DNA from: Mycobacterium sp.
Lineage (GTDB): Bacteria; Actinomycetota; Actinomycetes; Mycobacteriales; Mycobacteriaceae
Direction: 5' to 3'
DNA length: 6,892 nt
NCBI GenBank assembly: GCA_025965815.1
Contig: JAOPWF010000481.1
Span: 1 to 6,892 of the forward strand
Shown: positions 1-5,603 of the stretch, one piece after another
How the letters are laid out: every line of letters starts with the position of its first letter
Position numbering within the stretch: the stretch's first letter is position 1
Position numbers and translations under genes: made by a program
Notes under the pieces: generated by a model
Told to the model about the DNA's origin: nothing
Seen by the model: only the letters and a program-made list of their open reading frames with translations
Databases searched by the model: none

Positions 1-313
1 CGAGCATCTCGTCGGTTGTCTCGACGAGCGGGGAGACGATCGAGATGCCCGCGTTGTTGTGAACGGCGTCGATGGGTCCCAGTTCGGATTCGACCCGCTC
101 TAACGCGGCGCGCACCGCGCCCGAATCTCCGACGTCGGCGCCGATGGCGAGAACTCTGCCGCCGTGTTGTCCGACGAGTCCTAGTGCGCCGGCAAGGTCG
201 TCGTCGGGACGGGATATCAGGGCGACGTCGGCACCGTCTCGTGCGAGCGCCTGTGCCGTCGCCAGGCCGATCCCTGAGGCGGCTCCGGTCACGACGGCAA
301 CGCGGTTGGTCAT
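1..313 (-). CDS. Short-chain dehydrogenase/reductase (classical SDR), N-terminal part
   Basis: This gene starts at ATG 313-311 and runs left off the window; about 104 N-terminal residues are visible. The protein begins MTNRVAVVTGAASGIG, which holds the classical SDR cofactor motif TGxxxGIG at residues 9-16, and has the structural NNAG motif near residues 88-91. The catalytic Ser and the YxxxK motif would lie beyond base 1. The family reduces or oxidises alcohols and ketones with NAD(P)H in the cytosol; the substrate cannot be told from this part. An Asp-Val pair follows a GADV segment near residue 64, the usual position for contacting the adenine. The start ATG overlaps the stop of the preceding epimerase gene (ATGA), so it is probably the third gene of the hydrolase-epimerase-SDR operon and translationally coupled. 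The family call is secure; the specific reaction is unknown. Confidence 0.9.
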   Translation of the reverse strand, partial: MTNRVAVVTGAASGIGLATAQALARDGADVALISRPDDDLAGALGLVGQHGGRVLAIGADVGDSGAVRAALERVESELGPIDAVHNNAGISIVSPLVETTDEML

Positions 314-1248
314 GACGTCTCCCCGAGGGACAGGATCCATTCGATCTGGCTGTCGATCCCCTTTTCGAGCATCCAGCCCGGCGTGTAGCCGAAGTCACGG
401 GCTGATGCGGAGATGTCGTACTCGCCCTGGGAGTCCCACTGCGGTAGCAGACCCGGTCCGATCTCGTAACTGCTTCCCGGCAAGCGCTTTTCGAGGAGCC
501 GAGCGGTTTCCGCGACGGTGACCCGGCTCCCACCGGAGATGTTATAGACCGACTGTGCCAACGTCGGGGCTGTCGAGGCGAGCTTCGCCGCGTTCGCCAC
601 ATCGTCGACGAAGACGAACTGGAACGGGTGCTCGCCCCCGGCCCCCAAGCGGAACGTTTCACCACGCAAACCAGCGCGGATCATGTCACCAAGCAGGCTC
701 GGCATCCACAGACCCGGCCCGTAGACCTCAGTCACGCGCAGCGAAACGATCTCCATCCCGTAGAGCGAGTTGTACACCGAGCCGAACAACTCACCGGCGA
801 CCTTGGTTACCCCGTACGGTGTGGTCGGCTGGGGTTTGACGTCCTCGCGCACAGGAGTATCGAGGTCCAGATTCCCCAAAGCGCATTCCGAGGAGAAGTT
901 GACGATGCGGCGCACACCAGTGGCACGCGCGGCCTCATATACGGCCAGCGTGCCCTCGGCATTGGCTGCAAAGGTTGTCCACGGCAGTTCGATCGACACG
1001 CCAGGATGGCTTTGGGCCGCCGTGTGGATGATCCGTTCCACGCCGTACTTGCCGATGGTGTCGGAAAGGCGCGGAATGTCGAACAGCTCGCCCTGAACGG
1101 TGCTCAGACCGCCACGCGAGTCGACAGCAAAGTCGCGGTTGTAACTGACGACCTTGGCGCCGTCGGCAAGGAGTTGGTCGACGAGGTGGCGGCCTACGAA
1201 GCCGCGGCCGCCCGTCACAAGCGTGGTCATGTCGGTACCTGTATTCAC
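310..1248 (-). CDS. NAD-dependent epimerase/dehydratase (extended SDR)
   Basis: The product has 312 residues, a normal length for an extended SDR. The Rossmann motif TGGRGFVG is at residues 12-19, followed by HL. The segment HTAAQSHPG is at 75-83, the catalytic Ser lies in FSSECALG (118-125), and the active-site pair Y145/K149 lies in YGVTK. RVTEVYGPG (171-179) and FVFVDDVANA (211-220) are typical of nucleotide-sugar epimerases and of aldonate or uronate dehydrogenases. All catalytic residues are present, so it should be active in the cytosol. Two starts are possible. GTG 1248 overlaps the upstream stop by 4 bases (GTGA). ATG 1230 is six codons later, with a weak AGGT six bases before it, and puts the Rossmann strand at the very N-terminus, as is usual. 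It is the middle gene of a coupled operon: its stop overlaps the SDR start. Substrate unknown; a sugar acid or other polyol-type compound is only a guess. Confidence 0.9.
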   Translation of the reverse strand: MNTGTDMTTLVTGGRGFVGRHLVDQLLADGAKVVSYNRDFAVDSRGGLSTVQGELFDIPRLSDTIGKYGVERIIHTAAQSHPGVSIELPWTTFAANAEGTLAVYEAARATGVRRIVNFSSECALGNLDLDTPVREDVKPQPTTPYGVTKVAGELFGSVYNSLYGMEIVSLRVTEVYGPGLWMPSLLGDMIRAGLRGETFRLGAGGEHPFQFVFVDDVANAAKLASTAPTLAQSVYNISGGSRVTVAETARLLEKRLPGSSYEIGPGLLPQWDSQGEYDISASARDFGYTPGWMLEKGIDSQIEWILSLGETS

Positions 1249-2129
1249 CAGTTGGGATAGGCGGTCGGGTCGACGACGACCGGTTCGAGTTTTCGCCGTT
1301 CGATGGTGGGGTCGGCAAGCACGGCGTCGCGCAGCTGCGTACCCGTCATGAACTTGACATCGCCACGCTCGAAGATGATCTCGATCATCTTGCGGAGATT
1401 CCGCGCCCGACCGGCCCGGCCGGACAGGAACGAGTGCGCGGTGAGCTGGAAGAGGCCGCCGAATTCGCGCAGGCCGTCAAGCTCAGCGGTCCAGACGGCA
1501 AGCGCCTTCTCCGGTGGCTCGATGACGTATCCGAGGTGCGGCGCTGGTAGGTAGGCGTACTGCTCCCAATCGTCCAGCGACCAGTGCGGCGGGAGTTCGA
1601 CAAGTGGTCCGCGTGACGTCTCGATGATGTACGGGCGGTCGTCGTCCATCAGGCTGGTGTCATAGCTGATCCCGTATTCCATCGCGATCTCTGCGGTGTT
1701 CCACGTCGCCGCCCACATGGGGGAGCGGTAGCCGGTCGGGGTGATGCCCAGAGCCGCCAACGCTTCGCTTCCGCGCTCGAACTCCCAGCGCTCCTCCGCT
1801 GCCGACAGTTCGGTGGATGGACGATGGGTGTAGCTGTGGTGTGCGATCTCATGACCCCGCTCGGCGATATCGCTGATGGCGTCCGGCCAACGCTCAGCTG
1901 AGAAGCCGGGAACGAAGAAGGTCGCCTTGATGGCGAACTCATCGAGGATCCCCAGGAGCCGTGGCAGACCGCGGCGCGCGTCGAACGCCTGGTGCGTCAT
2001 GGCCATCGCGTTCTGCGCGTGCCGACGTCCCGCGGCGAGCACCGGGGTCTCGGCGTCGACGGCGAAGGTGAGCATCGCAACCGACGCGGCGCCGTCGCGC
2101 CACCCCGGCAGGTTGGTGTCCTCTGACAT
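1245..2129 (-). CDS. Polysaccharide deacetylase-family hydrolase (HpPgdA / cyclic imide hydrolase-like)
   Basis: From ATG 2129 the product has 294 residues with a NodB-type barrel. Motif 1 is TFAVDAE, with the metal-ligand Asp at D25. Motif 2 is HHSYTH, with metal ligands H98 and H102. Further family segments are GYRSPMW (133-139), SYDTSLMDDDRPY (155-167), LVELPPHW (176-183) and the late active-site His in TAHSF (H232). The order and spacing fit the cytosolic HpPgdA-like branch, which includes cyclic imide hydrolases and is related to PuuE-type allantoinases, better than secreted chitin or xylan deacetylases. No signal peptide or membrane segment is seen, which argues against a cell-wall substrate. 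The first Asp expected in motif 1 (FDxDAE) is Ala23 here. The frame is open back to GTG 2204, but that would overlap the divergent regulator start; ATG 2129 follows 83 bases of spacer and has no clear Shine-Dalgarno sequence. First gene of the operon with the two SDRs. Fold certain, substrate unknown. Confidence 0.88.
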   Translation of the reverse strand: MSEDTNLPGWRDGAASVAMLTFAVDAETPVLAAGRRHAQNAMAMTHQAFDARRGLPRLLGILDEFAIKATFFVPGFSAERWPDAISDIAERGHEIAHHSYTHRPSTELSAAEERWEFERGSEALAALGITPTGYRSPMWAATWNTAEIAMEYGISYDTSLMDDDRPYIIETSRGPLVELPPHWSLDDWEQYAYLPAPHLGYVIEPPEKALAVWTAELDGLREFGGLFQLTAHSFLSGRAGRARNLRKMIEIIFERGDVKFMTGTQLRDAVLADPTIERRKLEPVVVDPTAYPNW

Positions 2130-2212
2130 CGAACAAGAATGCGTCTGTCGCGAGCCCGCTGCAACGGACGCAATGTCATGCGTTTGTAATGTCTGGTGGG
2201 ACACACTGTCGC
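2130..2212. promoter_or_regulatory. Divergent promoter/operator region between hydrolase operon and PucR gene
   Basis: This 83-base gap separates two divergent starts. It holds an imperfect inverted repeat, AATGCGTCTG (2138-2147) against CGGACGCAAT (2165-2174), with 8 of 10 positions paired and a 17-base spacer. AATGTC occurs directly at 2172-2177 and 2188-2193, and CTGTCGC at 2145-2151 and 2206-2212. A weak minus-strand promoter can be drawn: TTGCAG (2164-2159), 17 bases, then CATTCT (2142-2137). That would place the transcription start almost on ATG 2129, giving a leaderless message and explaining the missing Shine-Dalgarno. A plus-strand -10 could be TAATGT (2187-2192). PucR regulators commonly sit next to the promoters they control, so the inverted repeat is the natural operator candidate; this is inference. 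Confidence 0.45.
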
Positions 2213-3718
2213 ATGGCCTTGATCCTTCAGGACGTGCTTGACCATCCCGTTCTGCGACCTGCCGACCCGGTGCTTCTGAGCGGGCGCGATCACCTGGACC
2301 ATGTCGTCCGGTGGGTGCATACCGCGGACTTGTACGACATCGCTCCGCTACTGCGCGGTGACGAGGTCCTGCTGACCAATGGAGTCGGTCTGGTGGGAGT
2401 CGACGAAAATGCGCGCCGCCTCTATGTCCGCCGGTTAGCAGAAAGTGGCGTGGCGGGCCTGTTCTTCGAGGTCGGCAGGACGTTCGCGGCAGTGCCGGCC
2501 GAGATGATCACCGAGGCTTGTGACGTCGGCTTGCCGGTTGTCGAACTACAGCCGGCGCTGCGGTTCACCGAGGTGGCCGAAGCTGTGAACAGCGAACTGA
2601 TCGACCGCTCGGTCGCTCGGCTACGCCACGCCGACGAGACCTCGCGAGCGCTGTCAGAGGCGCTTGCCCGGGGAGCATCGTTGAGTGAATTGGTCGACCA
2701 TGTGGCGGCAACACTGCACACCTGGGCCCGACTCAGCGACTACGCAGGCAGAGTCGTCGTAGCGTCGGGGCCGTCCAACCCGACTGGCGATGAGCCGAGT
2801 TCGGAGGTTCCGGTCCTGGTCGACGGAATGGCCTGGGGCCGACTGTCAGTCGGCACCGCGGGTCCCGCGGAGGTATTGGTTGAAGCCGTGCTGGATCGCG
2901 CGCCAACCGTCCTGGGGCTCTGCCTGATCCGCGAGCAGAAGGACGTCACCGGCGCCCTGCGCGCGCAGCAGCTTCTTCTGGACCAACTTGCCGCGAACCA
3001 GTCAGTCGACAACCAACTCCTGGAGGCGCGACTTCGGGCCGTGGGTGTTGCCACGTCGAACCATCAGTACGTCTGTATCGCGGTGGACCAGCAGCGCGTC
3101 GAGTCGGCGGCCGAGATCGTCGATGCGCTTATTCGGCAAGTGGGGCATGGGATCTTCGGTCTCGTGGACGGGACGCTCTGTGGATTGTTGGCAGGACAGG
3201 CACACAGTGCGTCCCCTAATCTCGCTGACGTCGTTCGCGATGCCGTTGGCGACGCGTTATCTGCGCAGTCAGGACTGTGCGCCACCGTCGGGCGGGCCGT
3301 GCGCAACGTGTCGGACCTGCCCCGAATGATGGCGGAGACGCGGGGCACTCTTACGCTCGGCCAACACTTGCACGTGAAGGATCCGGTCGTGGGTGTTCAG
3401 ACGCTGGCGCTGGAGCGTCTACTCGTCGCGCACGGGGACGGTGACGCGATGCGTCAGTTTGTTGACGACCAGATCGGAGTACTGGGAAGGGCGGATTCAG
3501 CCAGAGGCGGCCAACTTTCGCTCACTTTGGACATGCTCGTTGCCTGCGGAGGCAATAAGGCGGAAGCCGCGAAACGCCTGCATGTACGGCGCCAGTCCCT
3601 GTATTACCGTCTGGACCAGATCACGAAGATACTGGACGTCGACCTCGACGACCCAAAGCAGTTGATGACGCTGTCAGTGGCCGCCATGGCGCGGCGCATG
3701 CTTTACGCCGGGGAGTAG
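2213..3718 (+). CDS. PucR-family transcriptional regulator
   Basis: The product has 501 residues from ATG 2213, the usual size for a full PucR protein. The N-terminal PucR ligand-sensing domain covers about residues 3-115 and includes RWVHTADLYDIAPLLRG and DEVLLTNGVGL. A less conserved middle region follows (about 130-245). A CdaR/GGDEF-like domain lies near 280-390. The C-terminal HTH_30 domain has its recognition region in NKAEAAKRLHVRRQSLYYRL (448-467). PucR proteins sense small metabolites, classically purine degradation products but also amino acids and other carbon or nitrogen sources, and mostly activate adjacent operons. The frame is open to ATG 2189, adding eight residues (MSGGTHCR). 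ATG 2213 is preferred because the conserved domain begins right after it; GGTGGGA (2195-2201) is a possible but distant ribosome-binding site. It is divergent from the hydrolase-epimerase-SDR operon, its most likely target. The domain call is firm; the effector is unknown. Confidence 0.93.
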   Translation: MALILQDVLDHPVLRPADPVLLSGRDHLDHVVRWVHTADLYDIAPLLRGDEVLLTNGVGLVGVDENARRLYVRRLAESGVAGLFFEVGRTFAAVPAEMITEACDVGLPVVELQPALRFTEVAEAVNSELIDRSVARLRHADETSRALSEALARGASLSELVDHVAATLHTWARLSDYAGRVVVASGPSNPTGDEPSSEVPVLVDGMAWGRLSVGTAGPAEVLVEAVLDRAPTVLGLCLIREQKDVTGALRAQQLLLDQLAANQSVDNQLLEARLRAVGVATSNHQYVCIAVDQQRVESAAEIVDALIRQVGHGIFGLVDGTLCGLLAGQAHSASPNLADVVRDAVGDALSAQSGLCATVGRAVRNVSDLPRMMAETRGTLTLGQHLHVKDPVVGVQTLALERLLVAHGDGDAMRQFVDDQIGVLGRADSARGGQLSLTLDMLVACGGNKAEAAKRLHVRRQSLYYRLDQITKILDVDLDDPKQLMTLSVAAMARRMLYAGE

Positions 3719-3757
3719 CGCCCGGACCATCGTCTGGTCTGCGGCGTCAGCGGGCGC
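3718..3757 (+). terminator. Candidate GC-rich terminator stem after the PucR gene
   Basis: Starting at the last base of the PucR stop codon, GCGCCCG (3718-3724) pairs perfectly with CGGGCGC (3751-3757). Directly inside it, GACCA (3725-3729) pairs with TGGTC (3735-3739) around a five-base loop, leaving a bulge on the 3' side. There is no T-run, which is common for intrinsic stems in high-GC actinomycetes, so termination here is inferred. The rest of the gap to the convergent gene (3758-3816) shows only a weak GACCC/GGGTC pairing (3787-3791 with 3814-3818). Confidence 0.45.
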
Positions 3758-3816
3758 GTGGTGTTGCGCGACCGATGTAATTCCTCGACCCAATCCTCGA
3801 ATGTCGGAGTCACGGG

Positions 3817-4476
3817 TCATGAAGCAATCTGCGTCCCGCGTGGGGCGAGGGGGTTGAAGGTGTTGTCAATCGTTGCCTGCAGTCCCCCGGAATCCATTGG
3901 GACGCAAAATGCGGGGGTGTCCTTCTGAAAACGCCTTCCTTCCACGAGCGGTCCCGCGTCCACCGTGTCGTATCCGAGTTCGTCGAGCAGCTCGGCGACT
4001 ACCTTCTTTGCGACGGCGTGATCACCGGCGATGGGAAGGGCCCTGCGCCCAGGCAAGCCCGAGGGCAGTCCGTCGCTCTCGATATCGGCCGCCGTGATCG
4101 CGTTTAATGCTTTGACGACCGTCGATTTGGGCAGATGTCGGGCCATCAGTTCGCTCGTCGTGATCTCGTCCCGGTGCAGCTCATTGATATGGCCGTCACG
4201 CTCGGGGCGGTAATTGGTGGCGTCGAGGACGATCTTTCCTTCCAGCTGGGCGACGGGAACGGTGTGGTAGGCCTTCAGCGGGATCGCGACCAGCGCGATG
4301 TTCCCGAATGCGGCCGCCTCCTCGGGTGTACCGGCCCTGCAGCCGATGGCGTCGGCGAGGCTGGACAACGTAGCGGGACCGCGCGTATTGGAGACCATCA
4401 CGTCATGCCCGCTCCGGGTTGCGACGGCAGCAACTGCACCCGCGATAGAGCCGGCTCCGATAATTCCAATCTTCAT
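3817..4476 (-). CDS. F420-dependent NADP oxidoreductase-type Rossmann protein
   Basis: The product has 219 residues, close to the usual size of the F420-dependent NADP reductase family (Fno-like, Pfam F420_oxidored). It starts MKIGIIGAGSIAG, with the dinucleotide motif GxGxxxG at residues 7-13. SNTR at 29-32 is the usual binding site for the 2'-phosphate of NADP. LVAIPLKAY (62-70), DATNYR (85-90), VVKALN (120-125) and a C-terminal block from GDHAVAKKVV through VEGRRF (151-183) follow the family order. True Fno enzymes pass hydride between F420 and NADP, but many family members next to unrelated genes reduce other substrates or are uncharacterised, so the F420 link is not proven. The start is well supported: GAAGGG (complement of 4484-4489) lies seven bases upstream. 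It lies 42 bases after the methyltransferase gene on the same strand and is convergent with the PucR gene. Confidence 0.85.
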   Translation of the reverse strand: MKIGIIGAGSIAGAVAAVATRSGHDVMVSNTRGPATLSSLADAIGCRAGTPEEAAAFGNIALVAIPLKAYHTVPVAQLEGKIVLDATNYRPERDGHINELHRDEITTSELMARHLPKSTVVKALNAITAADIESDGLPSGLPGRRALPIAGDHAVAKKVVAELLDELGYDTVDAGPLVEGRRFQKDTPAFCVPMDSGGLQATIDNTFNPLAPRGTQIAS

Positions 4477-4518
4477 GTCGATGCCCTTCGTTAACTGGCG
4501 GCCGGATAGAGGTGCGGG

Positions 4519-5280
4519 CTAGCCGGGGCGACTGGCGACGACGACCTGGCGGCCAAACGGCTGCTTATGAAGCTGCACGTCGATTGTCGTGTCAGCGTGC
4601 GCGGCGAGAGCACGCATCGCCGACGGACTGTAGGCACGCAGCGAGCTGATGACGGCTTCGTGGGCGAACGGGTGGACGACGGTCAACGGCAGAAACGGCG
4701 CCAACTGCGCGATGTGCGGGATCGACGGTGGCCGGGGCAGGTCGATGATCAGCAGCGTGTCGGCGACCCGGGTGCCCTCCGCGAAGACCCGCGAGGCCAG
4801 CGGCGGTGGCAGGTGATGGAAAGACTGAGCGAACACCGCCAGGTCGAACTCCCCGTCGGCCGCATCGATCGCGGTGGCATCCATGACGCGCACCGTCGCC
4901 CGCGGGTGCCTGCCCAGCTCCCCGGCGGCGATGTTGGCCACCGAGGTGGGGTCGAGGTCGGTGACGGTGACATGCGCGGTGGGATGGATCTCGAGCAGCT
5001 TGCGCGACAGGCCGCCGTGACCTGAGCCCAGTTCGAGGAAGTTCGGATCGGCTACATCTGCTACCTCGTCGAGCGCCAGCCGGGCGAACTTCTCATGGTC
5101 GTTGAAAAGCCCTCCGAGACGTTCCAGAGAGCGCACGACCCGCCGCTTGGTCCGATCGTCGACGTCATCGCGGTCCAGGTATTCCAGACGATCAGTCTGT
5201 AGCCGCCGGTCCAACCAGGAGGCATCGGGGCCGCCGCGCGGCATCCGGTCGATGTCGATCACTGCCGGATCAGCGGCCAT
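4519..5280 (-). CDS. Class I SAM-dependent methyltransferase
   Basis: The product has 253 residues. Motif I, FLELGSGHGG, is at residues 81-90. The acidic ribose-binding turn TDLDP is at 107-111, MDATAID at 133-139 contacts the adenine, and FDLAVFAQSFHHL (145-157) is the post-motif segment with the HHL typical of UbiE/Methyltransf_11-type enzymes. About 75 residues precede motif I and are rich in Asp and Arg; they may form a substrate cap. The late IIDLPRPPS segment and hydrophobic 190-205 region suggest a small hydrophobic acceptor, but the substrate is not identifiable. The start ATG 5280 is supported by GGAG (complement of 5287-5290) six bases upstream. The next gene, the NADP-oxidoreductase-type protein, starts 42 bases after its stop, so cotranscription is possible. 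No signal peptide or membrane helix is seen; it should be cytosolic. Confidence 0.9.
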   Translation of the reverse strand: MAADPAVIDIDRMPRGGPDASWLDRRLQTDRLEYLDRDDVDDRTKRRVVRSLERLGGLFNDHEKFARLALDEVADVADPNFLELGSGHGGLSRKLLEIHPTAHVTVTDLDPTSVANIAAGELGRHPRATVRVMDATAIDAADGEFDLAVFAQSFHHLPPPLASRVFAEGTRVADTLLIIDLPRPPSIPHIAQLAPFLPLTVVHPFAHEAVISSLRAYSPSAMRALAAHADTTIDVQLHKQPFGRQVVVASRPG

Positions 5281-5299
5281 CGAATTCTCCGATCAGGTG
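5281..5299 (+). repeat. Direct repeat A, copy 1 (overlaps methyltransferase leader)
   Basis: CGAATTC, a three-base variable centre TCC, then GATCAGGTG. It matches copy 2 at 5537-5555 in 16 of 19 positions. Read on the minus strand, this copy contains the GGAG ribosome-binding site of the methyltransferase and abuts its ATG. Confidence 0.6.
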
Positions 5300-5331
5300 G
5301 GCCGAGCCCGCATCGCTGTCTTCAAGATCAC

Positions 5332-5351
5332 GTGACGATATACTTTGCCAC
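5332..5351 (+). repeat. Direct repeat B, copy 1 (GTGACG ... TTTGCCAC)
   Basis: GTGACG and TTTGCCAC separated by ATATAC. The same two blocks recur at 5523-5537 separated by a single T. The separator of this copy contains most of the TATACT hexamer, so copy 1 could overlap a promoter. Confidence 0.45.
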
Positions 5352-5461
5352 CATCTCGCTTTGGCGAGCGCATGTCGCCACCGCTGACACCCAAGGACGC
5401 TCCCTGCCAACTGGAATCGCCGCTTGCCTGCTAGCTGCAAATGCTTAGCGTCCGGACACCA

Positions 5462-5478
5462 GAGCCGCAGGTCGGCTC
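5462..5478 (+). other. Perfect 6-bp hairpin in the sensor gene leader
   Basis: GAGCCG (5462-5467) pairs with CGGCTC (5473-5478) around a five-base loop, CAGGT. There is no T-run after it. It could be an attenuating structure in a long leader, a terminator or chance; at this GC content short stems are frequent. Confidence 0.3.
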
Positions 5479-5522
5479 GATGTGCCGCATGCCGAACGGG
5501 GCAGTTAGCTCTACGGTGGAAT

Positions 5523-5537
5523 GTGACGTTTTGCCAC
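5523..5537 (+). repeat. Direct repeat B, copy 2
   Basis: GTGACG, T, TTTGCCAC. Its last base is the first base of repeat A copy 2, so in this place the two repeats are fused, whereas on the left they are 32 bases apart and in the opposite order. Confidence 0.45.
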
Positions 5538-5555
5538 GAATTCCGAGATCAGGTG
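5537..5555 (+). repeat. Direct repeat A, copy 2
   Basis: CGAATTC, centre CGA, then GATCAGGTG, 256 bases to the right of copy 1. On the minus strand it reads into GTGGC (5537-5533), matching the ATGGC of the methyltransferase start, but the frame that follows stops after eight codons (GTG GCA AAA CGT CAC ATT CCA CCG TAG). Confidence 0.6.
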
Positions 5556-5572
5556 TAAGCCGATTAGCACGC

Positions 5573-5582
5573 AGCCGCGGCT
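5573..5582. promoter_or_regulatory. 10-bp palindrome upstream of the sensor start
   Basis: AGCCGCGGCT is a perfect 10-base palindrome ending 21 bases before ATG 5604. It is too compact to form a stable hairpin, so a protein-binding site is the more natural reading, if it is functional at all. Confidence 0.25.
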
Positions 5583-5603
5583 TTGTAGATGTGAGCTTCC
5601 GTT

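Larger units (their letters stand above)
5281..5603. promoter_or_regulatory. Divergent intergenic region between methyltransferase and sensor genes
   Basis: No convincing gene lies in these 323 bases; the small open frames here lack homology cues and ribosome-binding sites. On the plus strand TATACT (5339-5344) is a good -10 hexamer, with a poor -35 (CTGTCT, 5316-5321) 17 bases before it. It would leave a leader of about 250 bases before the sensor gene. TCACGTGA (5328-5335) is a perfect 8-base palindrome about 50 bases upstream of the methyltransferase ATG. GTCCGGAC (5450-5457) is another palindrome. Two short hairpins, 5355-5368 (CTCGC/GCGAG) and 5462-5478, lie between the genes. Two repeat pairs, listed separately, also fall here. 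The region probably contains promoters for both flanking genes; which elements are used is unknown. Confidence 0.45.

Noticed and set aside
628..1260. Plus-strand open frame of 210 codons.
   Set aside because: It is antisense to the epimerase gene, whose Rossmann motif and Y-x3-K are unambiguous; the frame has no domain of its own.
2130..2204. Upstream extension of the hydrolase to GTG 2204 (25 extra residues).
   Set aside because: It would overlap the start region of the divergent PucR gene, and the added residues are neither a signal peptide nor part of the NodB fold. ATG 2129 was preferred.
3787..3818. GACCC / GGGTC pairing as a terminator for the minus-strand genes.
   Set aside because: Only five pairs around a 22-base loop, no T-run, and it overlaps the stop codon of the NADP-oxidoreductase-type gene; too weak to list.
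5102..5335. Small plus-strand open frame of 77 codons.
   Set aside because: Mostly antisense to the methyltransferase N-terminus, and Arg/Ser-rich as expected for a shadow frame.
5500..5522. Stretch resembling a tRNA D-arm (GGGGCAGTTAGCTC).
   Set aside because: No acceptor, anticodon or T-arm can be folded around it, and the T-loop consensus is missing.
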